Notes under the pieces: model-generated
What the model was told of the DNA's origin: nothing
The model's database searches: none
Seen by the model: only the letters and a program-made list of their open reading frames with translations
Shown here: positions 32,764-43,915 of the stretch, in pieces
How the letters are laid out: every line of letters begins with the position of its first letter
Numbering within the stretch: position 1 is the stretch's first letter
NCBI GenBank assembly: GCA_003339415.1
Contig: PDHQ01000040.1
Span: 69,696-133,695 of the forward strand
Length of the DNA stretch: 64,000 nt
From: Ophiocordyceps camponoti-saundersi (nom. inval.)
Lineage: Eukaryota; Ascomycota; Sordariomycetes; Hypocreales; Ophiocordycipitaceae
Direction: 5' to 3'
Position numbers and translations under genes: made by a program

Positions 32764-33483
32764 CTACGAAGAGTCCTTCCCCTTGGCCTTATAAAGATAC
32801 CCTCCAACAACAGACTCAACAGCGCCCACAGCAGCAATGATACCAACACCGACGCCCGCAGCCTTCCAATCAAGCGCGCCCTTCTCATACAGGCCCCAAG
32901 CCCTATAACCCAGGTAGGAGCTAAGACCTACGACAGCAGCGAGGTTAGCGACGGCCAAAGCACCTGCGCTACCGTCGGACAAGTCTGCAAAGTAGCTCGT
33001 GAGCCAAGCGTCTGCCCTGCTGGCCTTGTTTTTATCCTTGTTGGTGTTGTGGTGGTGGTGGTGGTGACGAGCTGTTGCGGCTGCTTCCTTGGAGGCGTCG
33101 ACTTCTCGGTCTAGACGCTCGGCTTGCGTCGTCGTCTTCACGTCCTGCTCTAGGAAATCGGATCGGACGGTGTGGACGCTGGGCATGTCTACGTCGATGA
33201 GCGAGGCTGTTGACGCGCTTTCGTTGGGGACGACTTCTGGTGGTTGAGGAGCGGCGGCCTTTGTATTTTTTTGATTCGTCAGTTTTTTTGAGATGATGAA
33301 GGGTTTTTGATGCGAGTGATTTTTGGTGCTTTGCTTTGGGTTGAGGAGGTGAAGAAAACTCACCTCGCGAGAGGATTGCCGTGGCCCGCTGGCGGCGACT
33401 TCAGCGTACGACACTGGAGAAAACTCATCAGCTAAAGGAAGCCCTCTGCAGTCGGATGGAAAAGCGAGGATGAAAAACTCACT
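32764..33483 (-). CDS. Mitochondrial outer-membrane protein, OM14-like
   Basis: Exons on the minus strand: 33483 (the A of ATG), 33413-33364 and 33258-32764, giving 181 residues. The first intron (69 bp, GTGAGT...GCTGATG...TCCAG) splits the start codon A|TG, producing CACCATCATGTCG after splicing. The second (105 bp, GTGAGT...CTGACG...AAAG) is in frame and without stops. The N-terminus MSYAEVAASGPRQSSRE and the C-terminal half, with two or three hydrophobic segments (ALAVANLAAVVGLSSYLGYRAWG and VGVGIIAAVGAVESVVGGYLY), match the OM14 C-terminal domain of fungi, an outer-membrane protein linked in yeast to ribosome docking. A run of six His and a charged linker lie between. Function is by family only. 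Confidence 0.72.
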   Translation of the reverse strand, partial: SEFFILAFPSDCRGLPLADEFSPVSYAEVAASGPRQSSREVSFLHLLNPKQSTKNHSHQKPFIISKKLTNQKNTKAAAPQPPEVVPNESASTASLIDVDMPSVHTVRSDFLEQDVKTTTQAERLDREVDASKEAAATARHHHHHHNTNKDKNKASRADAWLTSYFADLSDGSAGALAVANLAAVVGLSSYLGYRAWGLYEKGALDWKAAGVGVGIIAAVGAVESVVGGYLYKAKGKDSS

Positions 33484-34398
33484 GATGGTGAGGAAGAAAA
33501 AGGACTCTCGAGTAGAGAGTGAGAGGAGATGGAGACGCGCTTGTGTATCGCCCGAGGTCGCTATAGATGTGCTTTTCTTCCTTGTCTGCTTCGAGGGGGT
33601 GAAGTGAGGGACGTAAGACGTTGTAGGATGGAGGTTGTAGGTTAGGTCTATAGGCAGTGTGGCTCGGGGGAGGGTGAAAAGGAACGAGAAAAGGGGGATA
33701 GAAGCGGGGGGGAGTCGGCAGCGGCCTAGAAGTAGTAGCAGCAGTTGTAGGTAGGTATGTACTCAGTGGTAATGAGAGTGCTAGTCGATGGCACCCGTTG
33801 CCACGAGTGCCAACGGCGACAGGCAGAGAGAGAGCCCTCCGCCCCCCCCCCTCGGTCTCAATGCGCATAATAGTATGCTTCTTACCACCATTCGCATGAT
33901 TTGCTTGGAGATTTGCCTGTGCGATGCTTTGATATTGCTATGGTTTGCTATATTTATGTATAATTCCTTTGTTTATTTTTCAGAGGCTGTCATAATCGCC
34001 TACCTACCTACTAGTACTAGGTGAGAATGCCTACTTGTTTGTAAGTCGCGCTGTTGTCCACGGACGAAATGCCATACCTACTAGATACGACTATCCAGTT
34101 GCCAATCTCAGTTCTAACACGACGGCATCATGCACGCCTTTAACATGTTGATAAACATACCTGCCTACCTGTCTGCCTACCCGGGCAAGTTGAACGCCAT
34201 GCCTCGCAACAGATATTCCCCTCCTAAAACGCCTGACCACGGGGTATTTCGATATATCCAGCCGCACTCCGTGTCCCCCCCCCACCCCCCTCCTCCTTCC
34301 CGAATCCAAGTCCCCCCCCCAACTGCCAACGCTATAATATCCAAACCAAAGAAAACAAAAGACAAAAAGAATAACACATTACCAGACCTTTTCTCACT
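33484..34398. other. Intergenic
   Basis: No supported gene. It is the promoter side of the OM14-like gene and the 3' side of the Myb/SANT-like gene. Contains GTAGGTAGGTATG and CCTACCTACCTACTAGTACTAGG simple repeats. Confidence 0.45.
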
Positions 34399-34748
34399 TC
34401 AGCTTCCCCGGTGATGCGCTTCCGTAAACTTGCCGATCCAATGCTGTCGGACGCGCCACGGCATCTTGCAAAAGACCAGCGCCCGATGCTCGTCCCGCAA
34501 GACCGACTCCGAGATCTTAATCTGCAGATCGAGGTCTTGGTCTGCGAATTCCCTGAAGAATAGATCCAGAGCCATCTCCTGCCACCGGAGACCGGGTCTG
34601 CCCTTGGCCGTGTCCGACTCTTCCCAGACCGCCGCCCCGTGCCCGTGCATCGGTACCGTAGGCATCGAGAGGGGCGTCGTGTTGGACGGGCTCGGCGCAG
34701 GTATGGAGGATACCGAGCCGCCGCTTGTTGTCGTCGCGCTGGGTATGA

Positions 34749-34780
<32 letters not shown>

Positions 34781-35704
34781 ACGGCGCCGGATTCTGCCGA
34801 CAACGTATCGGCCGAAACGGCGGTGCGCATCCGTTTCGCCGGTGAGCCGTTGGGCGCGTTGCCGGATAAAACGCTGGAATTCGGCGGCGAATCGTCTAGT
34901 GAAGCTTCGGCGCCGTCAGACGGGAAACCGCGTTTCCTAGCTTGGCCGTTGGCCGCCGACTCGTCCGGCTGGTTGGAGACGTTCCAGACCGGCAGCGCGC
35001 CCGTCGGCGGTTGGTAGAGCCGCTTGTCCAAGCTTTCGCTGACCTGGCAAGGACTGGATTCGAGCTGCAGGTTCAAGACGCCGGCCCCCGGCATCTCGAG
35101 CTCGTCGACGAGGACGCCATCGCGTCGCCGGGGTCTGATGATGCGCTTGGGTGCGCCGCCGGAGCCGATGACGTCCGGGTAGAGAATCTCCATGTATTCC
35201 TCGTGAGAAAAGGGTCGACCGCGCAGGGCGCGCGACAGCGGCTCCCTCTTTCCAACCCATCGTTTTTATCCGTGCTTCAGCGGGAGAGGCGACGGGGGCG
35301 GACACTCGGACGGGATTGATGCGAACGGGGCGGCTCACCTCGATATGGGCCGTCCAGGCCTCATCCGACGCCGTCACCGTCCTGGTGACGGCGCTGTAAA
35401 CGAACTCCGGATCCTCGCGCAGGCCCCTCCAAAGACGAAAGCGCTTCCTCGCATTGTCGCTCTTATTGATCAGGTGACTCTTTGCCGGATACGCGCCGTG
35501 GCTCGCCTGAAGCGCCTGAATCGCGCGATCCCAAGCCTCGGCCTTGAAGCTGCTGTTCTCCCGCAGGCCGAGCTGGACGCTGTCGCAAAGGCTGCGGAAG
35601 AAGGTCGTCTCGTAAGCCGGCGTCCAGCTGAACCTCGGCGCCCGCCGGTCGCGGTCGACGCGGGACGAGTCCGGGCCCAGCATCTCAATGTCGTCCTCCG
35701 ACAT
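34399..35704 (-). CDS. Myb/SANT-like DNA-binding domain protein
   Basis: Two exons on the minus strand, 35704-35339 and 35247-34399, giving 404 residues. The intron is GTGAGC...GGAAAG and joins WTAHIE to REPLSRALRGRPFSHEEYME. Residues about 20-130 form a Myb/SANT-like domain (RFSWTPAYETTFFRSLCDS, INKSDNARKRFRLWRGLRED), of the kind common in filamentous ascomycetes and related to transposase-derived or transcription-associated proteins. The basic patch KRIIRPRRRDG follows. Then comes a disordered region with a run of ten alanines between about 276 and 290, and a conserved-looking amphipathic C-terminus (LRWQEMALDLFFREF). Function is unknown; nuclear location is likely. In-frame codons continue upstream (for example MRQPSNAARPL), so a longer N-terminus is possible. 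Confidence 0.75.
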
Positions 35705-35961
35705 CTTTGGCCGCAGAGATGCCAAAGCGGCCGCGATCGGGGAATAAGCCTCCTTGAACCTCTTTCGCGTGTGGAGCTCGAGGGAGGAGTGGTTTTTGGC
35801 CCTTGTTAGAGGGCGAGCCGCATTCGAGGGTTGTCGCATCACGTGATACCCTGTCGTGTGTAAAAGGACGGAAGACGACGGTATGTAGAGTCTCAAGCAC
35901 GTGAAGACGAAGCTCGAAAGCTCTCCTAGTCCTAGATCTATCATTCTGCACATGTACGGTC

Positions 35962-36995
35962 TCACACTCGCATCTTCGCCATCGACTCCTCTGCCTTTTG
36001 CTTCCACTCCTCACGCCATCTGGTCAGAGGAGGTCGTTCCTCGACAATGTCACCCACGGTCCAGAGCATCCTCCGCTTGTCCGTCTCTTCGGAAACGTCA
36101 TTGTCCGGACAGATGACGTAGAACTTTTCCTCGCCCATCTTCCTGTACAGATAGTCGGCCACCTGCTCCGGAGTCCATGCCCCGGAAGGCTTGGCCTTGC
36201 CTTGGCCCCCTCCGGTCTGTTTTTTTTTGTCAATGATGGTAGCCCGTCAGGTGACGAAACAGGTGGGAGACTACGCCAAGTTGGGGGGGATATAACAGCA
36301 CTCACGAGTCCGGTAAAGGTCCACCCCGGCACGAGCAGGTGAACGCTCGTCTTGTCATTTCTCAGATCCCAGCTGAGATGCTCGGCAACGCACTTGACCG
36401 CTGATTTGGATGCATTGTACGCCGGGTTTCCAGGCGGGTTGGTGATGCCCTGCTTGCTACCGGTGATGATGATGGCCGTTGCTTTCGACTTGGCTGCGCT
36501 CTGGACAAGAGGGAGAAAGGTGTTGATTCCGTAGACGACTCCGAAGAAGTTGGTCTCAAACGTCTTTGGTTACTCTCCCATCACGTCAGCCTTCTCAGTC
36601 ACTCGGTCTTGATCGACAGAATGGAAAGGGGGACTGAAAAGGGGACAAACGTTTCGAAAAGAGTCGGCATCCTCCCAGCCTCCTTTCGCAGCCATGCCGG
36701 CATTCAACACCAAGAGCTCTACGCTCCCAAAGGCCTTAATCACATCTTCTTTCAAAGCCTCCCAAGAAGCAGGCTTGCTGACGTCTGCCACCAAGGTCAA
36801 GACGTCCCTGTCCGATGAGTCTTGGGCGGAAGGGAGTTCGCCTTTGGCTTTCTGCAGTGCGTCTGTTTCGCGGTCGACGAGGCATACGCGCATGCCTTTT
36901 GCGCGGCAGAGCTTGGCTATGGCCAGTCCGATGCCGGATGCTGCTCCGGTGATGAGGGCGTTGGAGCCAGGAGCGAAGACGTCGGTTGCAGTCAT
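35962..36995 (-). CDS. Short-chain dehydrogenase/reductase
   Basis: Three exons on the minus strand: 36995-36651, 36563-36306 and 36216-35962, giving 285 residues. Introns are GTTTGT...CCAAAG and GTGAGT...AACAG. It has the classical SDR Rossmann fold: cofactor motif TGAASGIG (about 16-23), an acidic residue after beta-2 (LVDRET) that suggests NAD preference, VADVSKP, LNAGMA, the catalytic serine in IITGSKQG and YNASKSAVK (YxxxK). The C-terminal extension (about 200-285, with PEQVADYLYRKMGEEKFYVICP) is seen in fungal relatives of this size. Substrate is unknown. It lies 257 bp upstream of the Myb/SANT-like gene on the same strand, without other evidence that they work together. Confidence 0.9.
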
Positions 36996-39865
36996 TGTAT
37001 GTATGTAGTATGTATGTAGTGTAAGTGATGCAAGGCGCGAGAGTTGCAGCGTCTGTGGTTTTCAAGCCCGAGATGAGCCATGACGTTTTTTTTTTCTCTG
37101 GCGGGGTCAGAACCGGCTGCGACGCTTAACTCCGCCCAGCCCATCATGTCAACGTATGTATGGCTGTCGCCTGTAGGTGTGAAGTGAGGGTGAAGAGCAG
37201 GGCATGTACGAATACGAAAGGCATCTTAAGGTTGAGCGAGTGAGACAAATTCAAGAGTTTCCCTTTTCGAACCAGGCCATCATCATCATCATCATGCCTC
37301 GTTTTGTCAATCGGTTTGCCAAAGCACTCACTGCCGACATGACGAACTGCAGACGGATGCATCGCTGCGTGTTCGTCTCGCCTTGCCGAGAAAGGGAACT
37401 CCGCGTCGAAAGGCGTCTTGCAGTGTTGGGATAGAAGAAGAGATGAGGTGTTACGCGTGGCTGTCAACACGTCAAGTCTCTGTTGCATATTAAACGTGAC
37501 CGACATTGACTGCAGGCTGGAGAATTGAGTTGGGCTTTGATGAGATGATATATGACGTACCTGCATGTATCCGTATCCTATATGTTGATGAGTTATACTC
37601 GCGTTTCTTGTTTCATCATTCAAGCGACAACTGGCTGTTGTCTCGTCATAACTCTAGTTGACAACCTCAGTCGGCCATCTCGTCGTAACAATAGGTAGGC
37701 AACAAGCACAAGCTTAGGGAACATCAAGTCGACTTGGCCAACTGTAAAGAAGTTGGAAAGCAATATACATACATACATACAGAACAAAGGCCACGAGTTA
37801 AAACAGCAACAAAAGGCCCGAATGACATGTTAAAAGGGAATAATCTCATTAGATAACACAATGACACACGAGCCTCCATCACAAGAACCCCTTCAACGCC
37901 TCCCTCCCTCACCACCACTCACCGACCATGACACTTCACCCTGCAGCAAAGGAAGGTGGGAAAAAAAAAACAAACCCTCGTGACTTGTTTAGGTCTCCCG
38001 GTTTGTGCCACTTCCCTACTTGGCCCAGGGATTACCGACGCCCGACGTGAGAGGCGTATGTATGTATGCATTCTCCCCCATACATGCACATACATATATA
38101 TGTACATATATACTGTTGTTTCAGTTGGAAAAATAAAGGGAATTTTGCGACGAACAAATAAGCATCCGGCTTCAAAGGTGTGGTGGCCCATCCATTCACA
38201 CACGGGACCCCCCTAAAAAGAAGAAAAAGGGCTGGTTCACAAGCTTGTGCCACATGGTCCCCTTGCGGGCTTTTTTTTTAAGGCCAGCCAATGCCGTTTG
38301 TTTGGCTCATCACACACGGAAAGGGGGGGGGGGGGGAGAAAGTTGTATGTAAATACATATAAGAAGATCGGAAACGTTAGCCGTACGACGTCTTGGCAAG
38401 TGGACGAACCTCTTTGTAGGTCATTCATTTCTTTTTCCTTTTTTTCCTTTTGTATTGTTTCCCTCGCTGAGGATCTTTTTGATGGGTGTAAAGCCGTTGC
38501 AAAGCGGCTGGCTGTTTCGATGACGTTATTTTCTCTGGGTCATGTTTCCATGGCTTCTTTCTTTCTTTTTTCTTTTCTTTTTTTTTCCCCTTTGCTTTGT
38601 TGATCTTGATGATGCAAAACATATGTATGTGCTTAGTGGGTGAAAAAGAAGGGTTGAGGAAGAGAGATGAAGAGTGGGTGAAAGAGTGAGAGAGTGAGAG
38701 AGAGAGGGGGGGGGGGGGGCAGGCAGAAGCCACTAACCATGCAATGTTATGCAGATGGGATGAGATAGATGGCATTAAGGCGTTATATCACCATTCGTAA
38801 AGCAACGCCACAGTTCTCTCTCTTTCTCTTTCTCTTTCTCTTTCTCTCTCTCCCTCTCCCCCTCCCTTCGTCCCTCTGCATACATACACACTTACATATG
38901 TGCACTCCAACAGCTGCACATACACACACGCACACATCCAGTTGCCAAGAAGAATTAACAAAAAAAAACACAAGCATGGGGCCAGCCGTCAAGAGAATTC
39001 GACGGTGGCGTCGTGGCGGTGACGACGCGTCTTGTCAGTTGACACACACCCCCCGAAGGTATAGCTGCCGATGTGACGGTCCCTTAGGTATAAACCGTGC
39101 CTGCATCATCTTAGTCTCTACTATCCCGTCTCTACCCCCCCCCGTACATCTTGCAGCAATGACCGAAGCAGCGGCCCGACAATTGTGAACTTTCAATATC
39201 GTGTAATCGTCGATGACGGGAAAAAAATCTCAGCGTCTTGGTCATCGATCGCTCGGGGGCTATGCTATACACCGTTGAGGCTGGAAAAGGGATAAATCTT
39301 TTTTACATAACATCAATCGGTTCAACCTCTTTTATTCTCTCTACTTTTGTTAGTTAGAAAGAGGAAAAGATCAAAATCGTGATTTGAAAATGGGGAGGGT
39401 CCGTTCGGAGAAGAGGCCGTGTCTTGCTCGGTGAGACATGACCAAACGTGCTAAGAGTAAAGTGTAGTAATAGTCTGGAATGCTTTTTGCTTGCCCTGCA
39501 CGATGTAGGGCATAGCATATTCCTGCCAAAGGCGCAGGATGTAGGCAGCCATGGGTAGTAGTTGAGAGCCTTAGAGGTAGGCAAAGAGGCACCGTTTAGC
39601 GCATCCCAGCCCGCCGCCGCCCCCCCCCGGATCACCGGATGGGCCCTCTTTACCCCGGATCTAACCCACCCTCCCCAACCACGTGTTCCCCGAACTTGGC
39701 TCAGTCGGGCCTTTCATCAGGAGGCGTCCAGTCCCTGCGTCCAATGTTGCATACCACAGTTGACCAATGAACAATGGGATGTCCCAGCCTCGATTTCTAG
39801 CTACCCTTTTTTCCCCTTCCCTACCCTTTCCCCGTCCGGGCCGAAGGAGGCTAATTCGGAAACCG

Positions 39866-39897
<32 letters not shown>

Positions 39898-40388
39898 TCC
39901 AAGACAAAGGAGATCAAGGCCAAATTGGAAAAAAAATCATGACTCTAGCCATGCGACCTGCCACGTCTTTTCCAGCCTCAACGTGGCCCATAATGTGACC
40001 GGACAAAGACAAGGGTTTTACCAAAGAGAAGAAGCTCTTACTACCCCCCATGGGAAGAAAGGGGCATATATAATGGCTCAGACCCTTTTCAAAATGGAGG
40101 GTGGTGAGATCAAGGCCTGTTCAACTTACCTGCCTCAATCGGCCACTTCTCAAGTGTCCCGAGGCCGATTCGATTAGTTTGGCTTTGTCTCAAATGTCCT
40201 CGCCTCGTGAAGGATGATATATACACCGCCTCGGGAGCCACGTCACTGATGCCCAGCAGATAAAGGGGAGCCTTCCTTTCTTGTCTGTTAGTTCTGTTTG
40301 AAAGATCATCATTGTCTTTGTTTTTTTTTGCATCCGCATATCTCATCCTCCCTTTTTTTTTCCATCTCCCTCCTCTCCCTTTACCATC
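36996..40388. other. Long intergenic region with simple repeats
   Basis: 3.4 kb without a supported gene. Contains ATGTATGTAGT repeats at 36995-37020, CATACATACATACA near 37768-37780, a G run at about 38323-38335 and another at 38707-38719, CTTTCT and CA repeats at about 38815-38940, and CT repeat at about 39872-39897. The right end (about 40300-40388) is T- and CT-rich and is a likely GH16 promoter. All open frames are short, repetitive or mirrored. Confidence 0.55.
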
Positions 40389-41298
40389 ATGGTTTCCTAT
40401 CGGACGCTGGCCGCCGTTGCCCCCTTGTTGTCGACTGTCTCTGCTTGGGGCGCCCCCAACTATGGCGGCTACCAAAGGGTATGGCAGGAGACCTTTGCCG
40501 GACCGGCTGGATCGTCTCCGAACCGTGGAAACTGGAACATCATCGAGGGAAACCTAGGATACAACGAAGAGCTGCAGAGATACACGGCCTCAAACAAAAA
40601 CCTCCAAGTCAGCGGCGGCGAGACGCTACAGATCATCCCCAAAAAGGACGGCGGAGGATGGACTTCAGGCCGGATCGAGAGCACCTACACCATCAAGCCC
40701 AATCCAGGAAAGGTCACCAAGCTAGAGGCCATCGTCAGGTTCGGCGGCAACGGCATAGATCGCAAAAAGGGCATATGGCCCGCCTTTTGGGTCCTCGGCG
40801 ACTCACACCGTCACGGAACGCCTTGGCCTGCCTGCGGAGAGCTCGACATCATGGAGACCATCAACGGTCAACTAACCGGCTACGGCACCGTCCACTGCGA
40901 CGTCTTCCCCGGCGGTATCTGCAACGAGGGCAACGGCATCGGCTCCGGCACCGGCTTCCCCGACCAGAACTGGCACACTTGGACTCTCGAGATTGACCGC
41001 AGGCCGGGAAACTGGCAGGATCAGAGCATCACTTGGTTCACGGACGGGCGGCAGTTTCACCAGGTCAAAGGCCATCGCATCAACAAGTTTGACGTCTGGG
41101 CTTCCCTGACCGATAGGCCTTTGTACTTTATCCTTAACATGGCCGTTGGCGGCAAATGGGTGAGTCTCCCTCCTAAATCAACCTGTTTGGAGTTCTTGGC
41201 TGACGATGGATACAAAGCCCGGAGCGCCCAACGGAAACACCCTCGACGGTTACGGTAGCATGATGGAAGTCGGCTACGTGGCTGCCTACTCGACTTAG
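40389..41298 (+). CDS. Secreted endo-1,3(4)-beta-glucanase, GH16 family
   Basis: Two exons, 40389-41159 and 41218-41298, giving 283 residues. The 58-bp intron (GTGAGT...GCTGACG...CAAAG) joins NMAVGGKW to PGAPNGNTLDGYGSMM. A signal peptide (about 1-19, ending VSA-W) leads into a GH16 beta-jelly-roll domain covering the rest of the protein. The catalytic signature ExDxxE appears as GELDIMETI, with both glutamates present, and GIWPAFWVLG and VHCDVFPGG are typical flanking strands. It should cleave beta-1,3 or mixed-linked glucans outside the cell. No carbohydrate-binding module or GPI signal follows. The start lies in a T-rich leader. It is convergent with the HET gene. Confidence 0.94.
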
Positions 41299-41704
41299 CT
41301 TTCCTTTGTCCTTTGCTTCTTCTTCTTCTTCTTCTTCTTCTTTCCCTTCTTATTCCCCCCCTTTTCTGGAGCGTCTGAATCTCTCTGTTTTTTTTCTTTT
41401 CTCTTGATACCTTGACGATTTTCACGATATCACGAAGCTTGGAGCATCTGGGTTTGGTTTGATTCCCCCCCCTTTCCTGGCATGAGAGAAGCTGGGATAC
41501 CATGTGGATGATAAGAGGTCAGAATGACCAATGTTTTAGCTGTATCTACAAAGCCGTGCCTTGGTGCTCCGAGGTATGTTCTCTTCGGAGTACGATTACT
41601 ATTCGTTATACATATAGCCTAGGATAGCGCATGTTGAGCAGGAGAGTCGTATCTCAGCCAGCATGAATTTTATGAGCCAATTCCCCCCCTATATGGAACT
41701 ATCT
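41299..41704. other. Convergent 3' regions of GH16 and HET genes
   Basis: Contains a TTC/CTT repeat (about 41318-41342) and a CTTCGGAGTACG motif at about 41584. No gene. Confidence 0.5.
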
Positions 41705-43915
41705 CTAGCCCAAAACCAGATGGACGTGCTCCAGATCATGCTCTTCCCAGCTTTTCTTCTGCACATAGCCAGAGGCTTTCCGGTAAGCAACGCCGCCAAC
41801 CCACTCAACCCAAAGCACGCCGTAGAAGAAGTCTTCTCTCAACTTTGGTTCCCGCGGTATGATATGATCACGCCACTGGAGACAGATTGCAACCAGTTCA
41901 ACCTGGAGAATTCCTTGGGGCGAAGCAGCTTCGGGAAAGCATGATGAGTCGTCTGACGTATGAACATGCAGCACTCCGCACCGTCTTCCGCCTTTGTCGA
42001 CCACCTGAACGCTTCTCTGTTGAGCCGACTTGTCAGAGACGGGGTCGAGACTGACAGACGGAAACCTCACGGCGTCAAACCAGCCTCGTTTCGTCTCGCA
42101 CGATATGTACGGCGTCTGCGGTGGGAGGTACGGCTCTGCGTTCTCGTCCACCGCCGCTATAGGATTCGGCACCCAGTAGTAAGTGTCAGGCATATTAGGA
42201 TGCCGGTAGACATGCTGGTGGCCCAGACCTCTCGGGGGAATAGGTTCGCGGCCTTGAGGATCGTGTTTCTCGGGGTTGTAAACTTCTCTCATCCATCCAG
42301 TAGGCATTTCAAACGTCGATTCTTCCATCTTTGTCTGCAAGTCATACCAATATGGTCTGATATGCCGTTTCTCGCTCGAGTCCGGGGTGTGATGGGTATA
42401 CCATTCAGTGATGGGTGTAGTTCTGCACCGTTTCCTTCCGCCGACCTCCAAGGTATCCTCCATCAGGAGATGCTCACCCCCTGAGTCCGACTTCCACGCC
42501 AACCAAGACCAAGAAGGCAGATAAGAACCAGGTAGATTTGTGTCAGTCTTTCCCGAGTGAAGCCGTCTTTTGAATCCAGCACCAGAGGCTTGCCACATCA
42601 AAGCAGCGTCAAAGAACATCTCGGAAAGACCAAAGATGAAACCTCCTCTAAACGAACGGCTCAGAATAGCCAAGAAGCCGTTGAGAGCTGGTGCTGCGTC
42701 TTCAGGGTAGGTGAAGTCTCTCCCGATGTAATCCAAGAACAGCAGTGAAAGCCAATCGAGGTTTGGGTGACCGGCGAGCACTTTCGTGACCGCTTCCAGG
42801 GCATGGGCCAATTCACAACGGCCCTTTGGTCTGGAAATCATGATGTCCTCCGACCACTTTGTACATGAGCAACTCCAAAAGACCTTCATGTTGGCAAAGA
42901 CCAGATGTCTCTGAGCCAGAAAGTATTCCTGAAACGTCCAGCCACGCTTGCAATATGGCGGGAGAGTTGTAACAGCCTTCTTCTGAGACGTGCCTTTCTC
43001 AAGGATGACCTTTTCGTCGATGAGGAACGGGATGATGATCTGGTTTAGTTGCCGTGGTGAAGACACCCCTTTCAGGCCCCGGATGCCTTCCATTGCCTCG
43101 CCGTTGGTTGCAACGGCGATTGTCAGTTTGGCGGAGGCGAAGATGGCTCCCATTAGTTGAAGCTGAGATAAGACGTGTGCCTCGTCGTCTTGGATAATGC
43201 AGATTGCGTCTGCCCAAAGGTAACGCTCGTCGATGGCTCGAAGTAGATGCATCGCGTGTCTGATGGTGGGCGCCAGGCCGGAAGCGAATGGCTCCCTGGA
43301 TAGACTTCCAGGTTGCTGAATGTCTCCCAGTAAGTTACGGGCCATTCGAAACCCAACAGAGGAGCCCCATGTATAGCTCAAAGCCACGAATTCAGTGATT
43401 CCGTCGCCGGGAACCAGTGAATTAGTCGCAGTGTCGATGAGCCACGCGGGCGAGACGTGGCGGATCTTGTGCGGGTTGAGACATGTCTCCCCGTGCTGAT
43501 CCAAACACACATCTTTCCATTCACGGATCAAGTTGACGTTTATCCAGTCGGGGTTGAGAATGCGTCCGTGTCCAGTCATGCTCATCTCGTGTGATCTGGC
43601 TAGGAGAAGCTCCCATGTACGGGAGCAACTGGAAGGCGTTCCGTTAAGACCATCACCGACAGTGATATTCGCCACACCAGAACCGTTGTTAATGAGGGTG
43701 ACTTGGAAAGGACCGCTTGTGTCGGGCGGGTATTCATCTCGGATGGCCTGTAGTAAAGCATCATGTCCAGGACAATGCGCTTTTAGATCCTCGTCGAACA
43801 AACCGAGGCTGAATGACTCGCCCTGATGCGCGACAAATACAGCCTTGAGTTGCTCGCAGAGCGTGCAGACCCTTGTCGAAACAAGGCTCAGAGATAGAGT
43901 AGACGTTTCTGACAT
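41705..43915 (-). CDS. HET-domain protein (heterokaryon incompatibility type)
   Basis: An intronless gene for 736 residues from the ATG at 43915. The open frame continues upstream with another ATG near 44041, so the start is not certain. The HET domain covers about 170-335 with its three hallmark blocks: FVALSYTWG (about 177-184), LWADAICIIQDD (about 233-243) and KRGWTFQEYFLAQR (about 323-336). The C-terminal 400 residues show no recognised repeat (no NACHT, WD40 or ankyrin). HET domains trigger cell death during allorecognition; genomes of filamentous ascomycetes carry dozens, mostly untested. The N-terminal 160 residues (with CTLCEQL) resemble the zone found before HET in many of these proteins. 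Confidence 0.9.
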   Translation of the reverse strand: MSETSTLSLSLVSTRVCTLCEQLKAVFVAHQGESFSLGLFDEDLKAHCPGHDALLQAIRDEYPPDTSGPFQVTLINNGSGVANITVGDGLNGTPSSCSRTWELLLARSHEMSMTGHGRILNPDWINVNLIREWKDVCLDQHGETCLNPHKIRHVSPAWLIDTATNSLVPGDGITEFVALSYTWGSSVGFRMARNLLGDIQQPGSLSREPFASGLAPTIRHAMHLLRAIDERYLWADAICIIQDDEAHVLSQLQLMGAIFASAKLTIAVATNGEAMEGIRGLKGVSSPRQLNQIIIPFLIDEKVILEKGTSQKKAVTTLPPYCKRGWTFQEYFLAQRHLVFANMKVFWSCSCTKWSEDIMISRPKGRCELAHALEAVTKVLAGHPNLDWLSLLFLDYIGRDFTYPEDAAPALNGFLAILSRSFRGGFIFGLSEMFFDAALMWQASGAGFKRRLHSGKTDTNLPGSYLPSWSWLAWKSDSGGEHLLMEDTLEVGGRKRCRTTPITEWYTHHTPDSSEKRHIRPYWYDLQTKMEESTFEMPTGWMREVYNPEKHDPQGREPIPPRGLGHQHVYRHPNMPDTYYWVPNPIAAVDENAEPYLPPQTPYISCETKRGWFDAVRFPSVSLDPVSDKSAQQRSVQVVDKGGRRCGVLHVHTSDDSSCFPEAASPQGILQVELVAICLQWRDHIIPREPKLREDFFYGVLWVEWVGGVAYRKASGYVQKKSWEEHDLEHVHLVLG

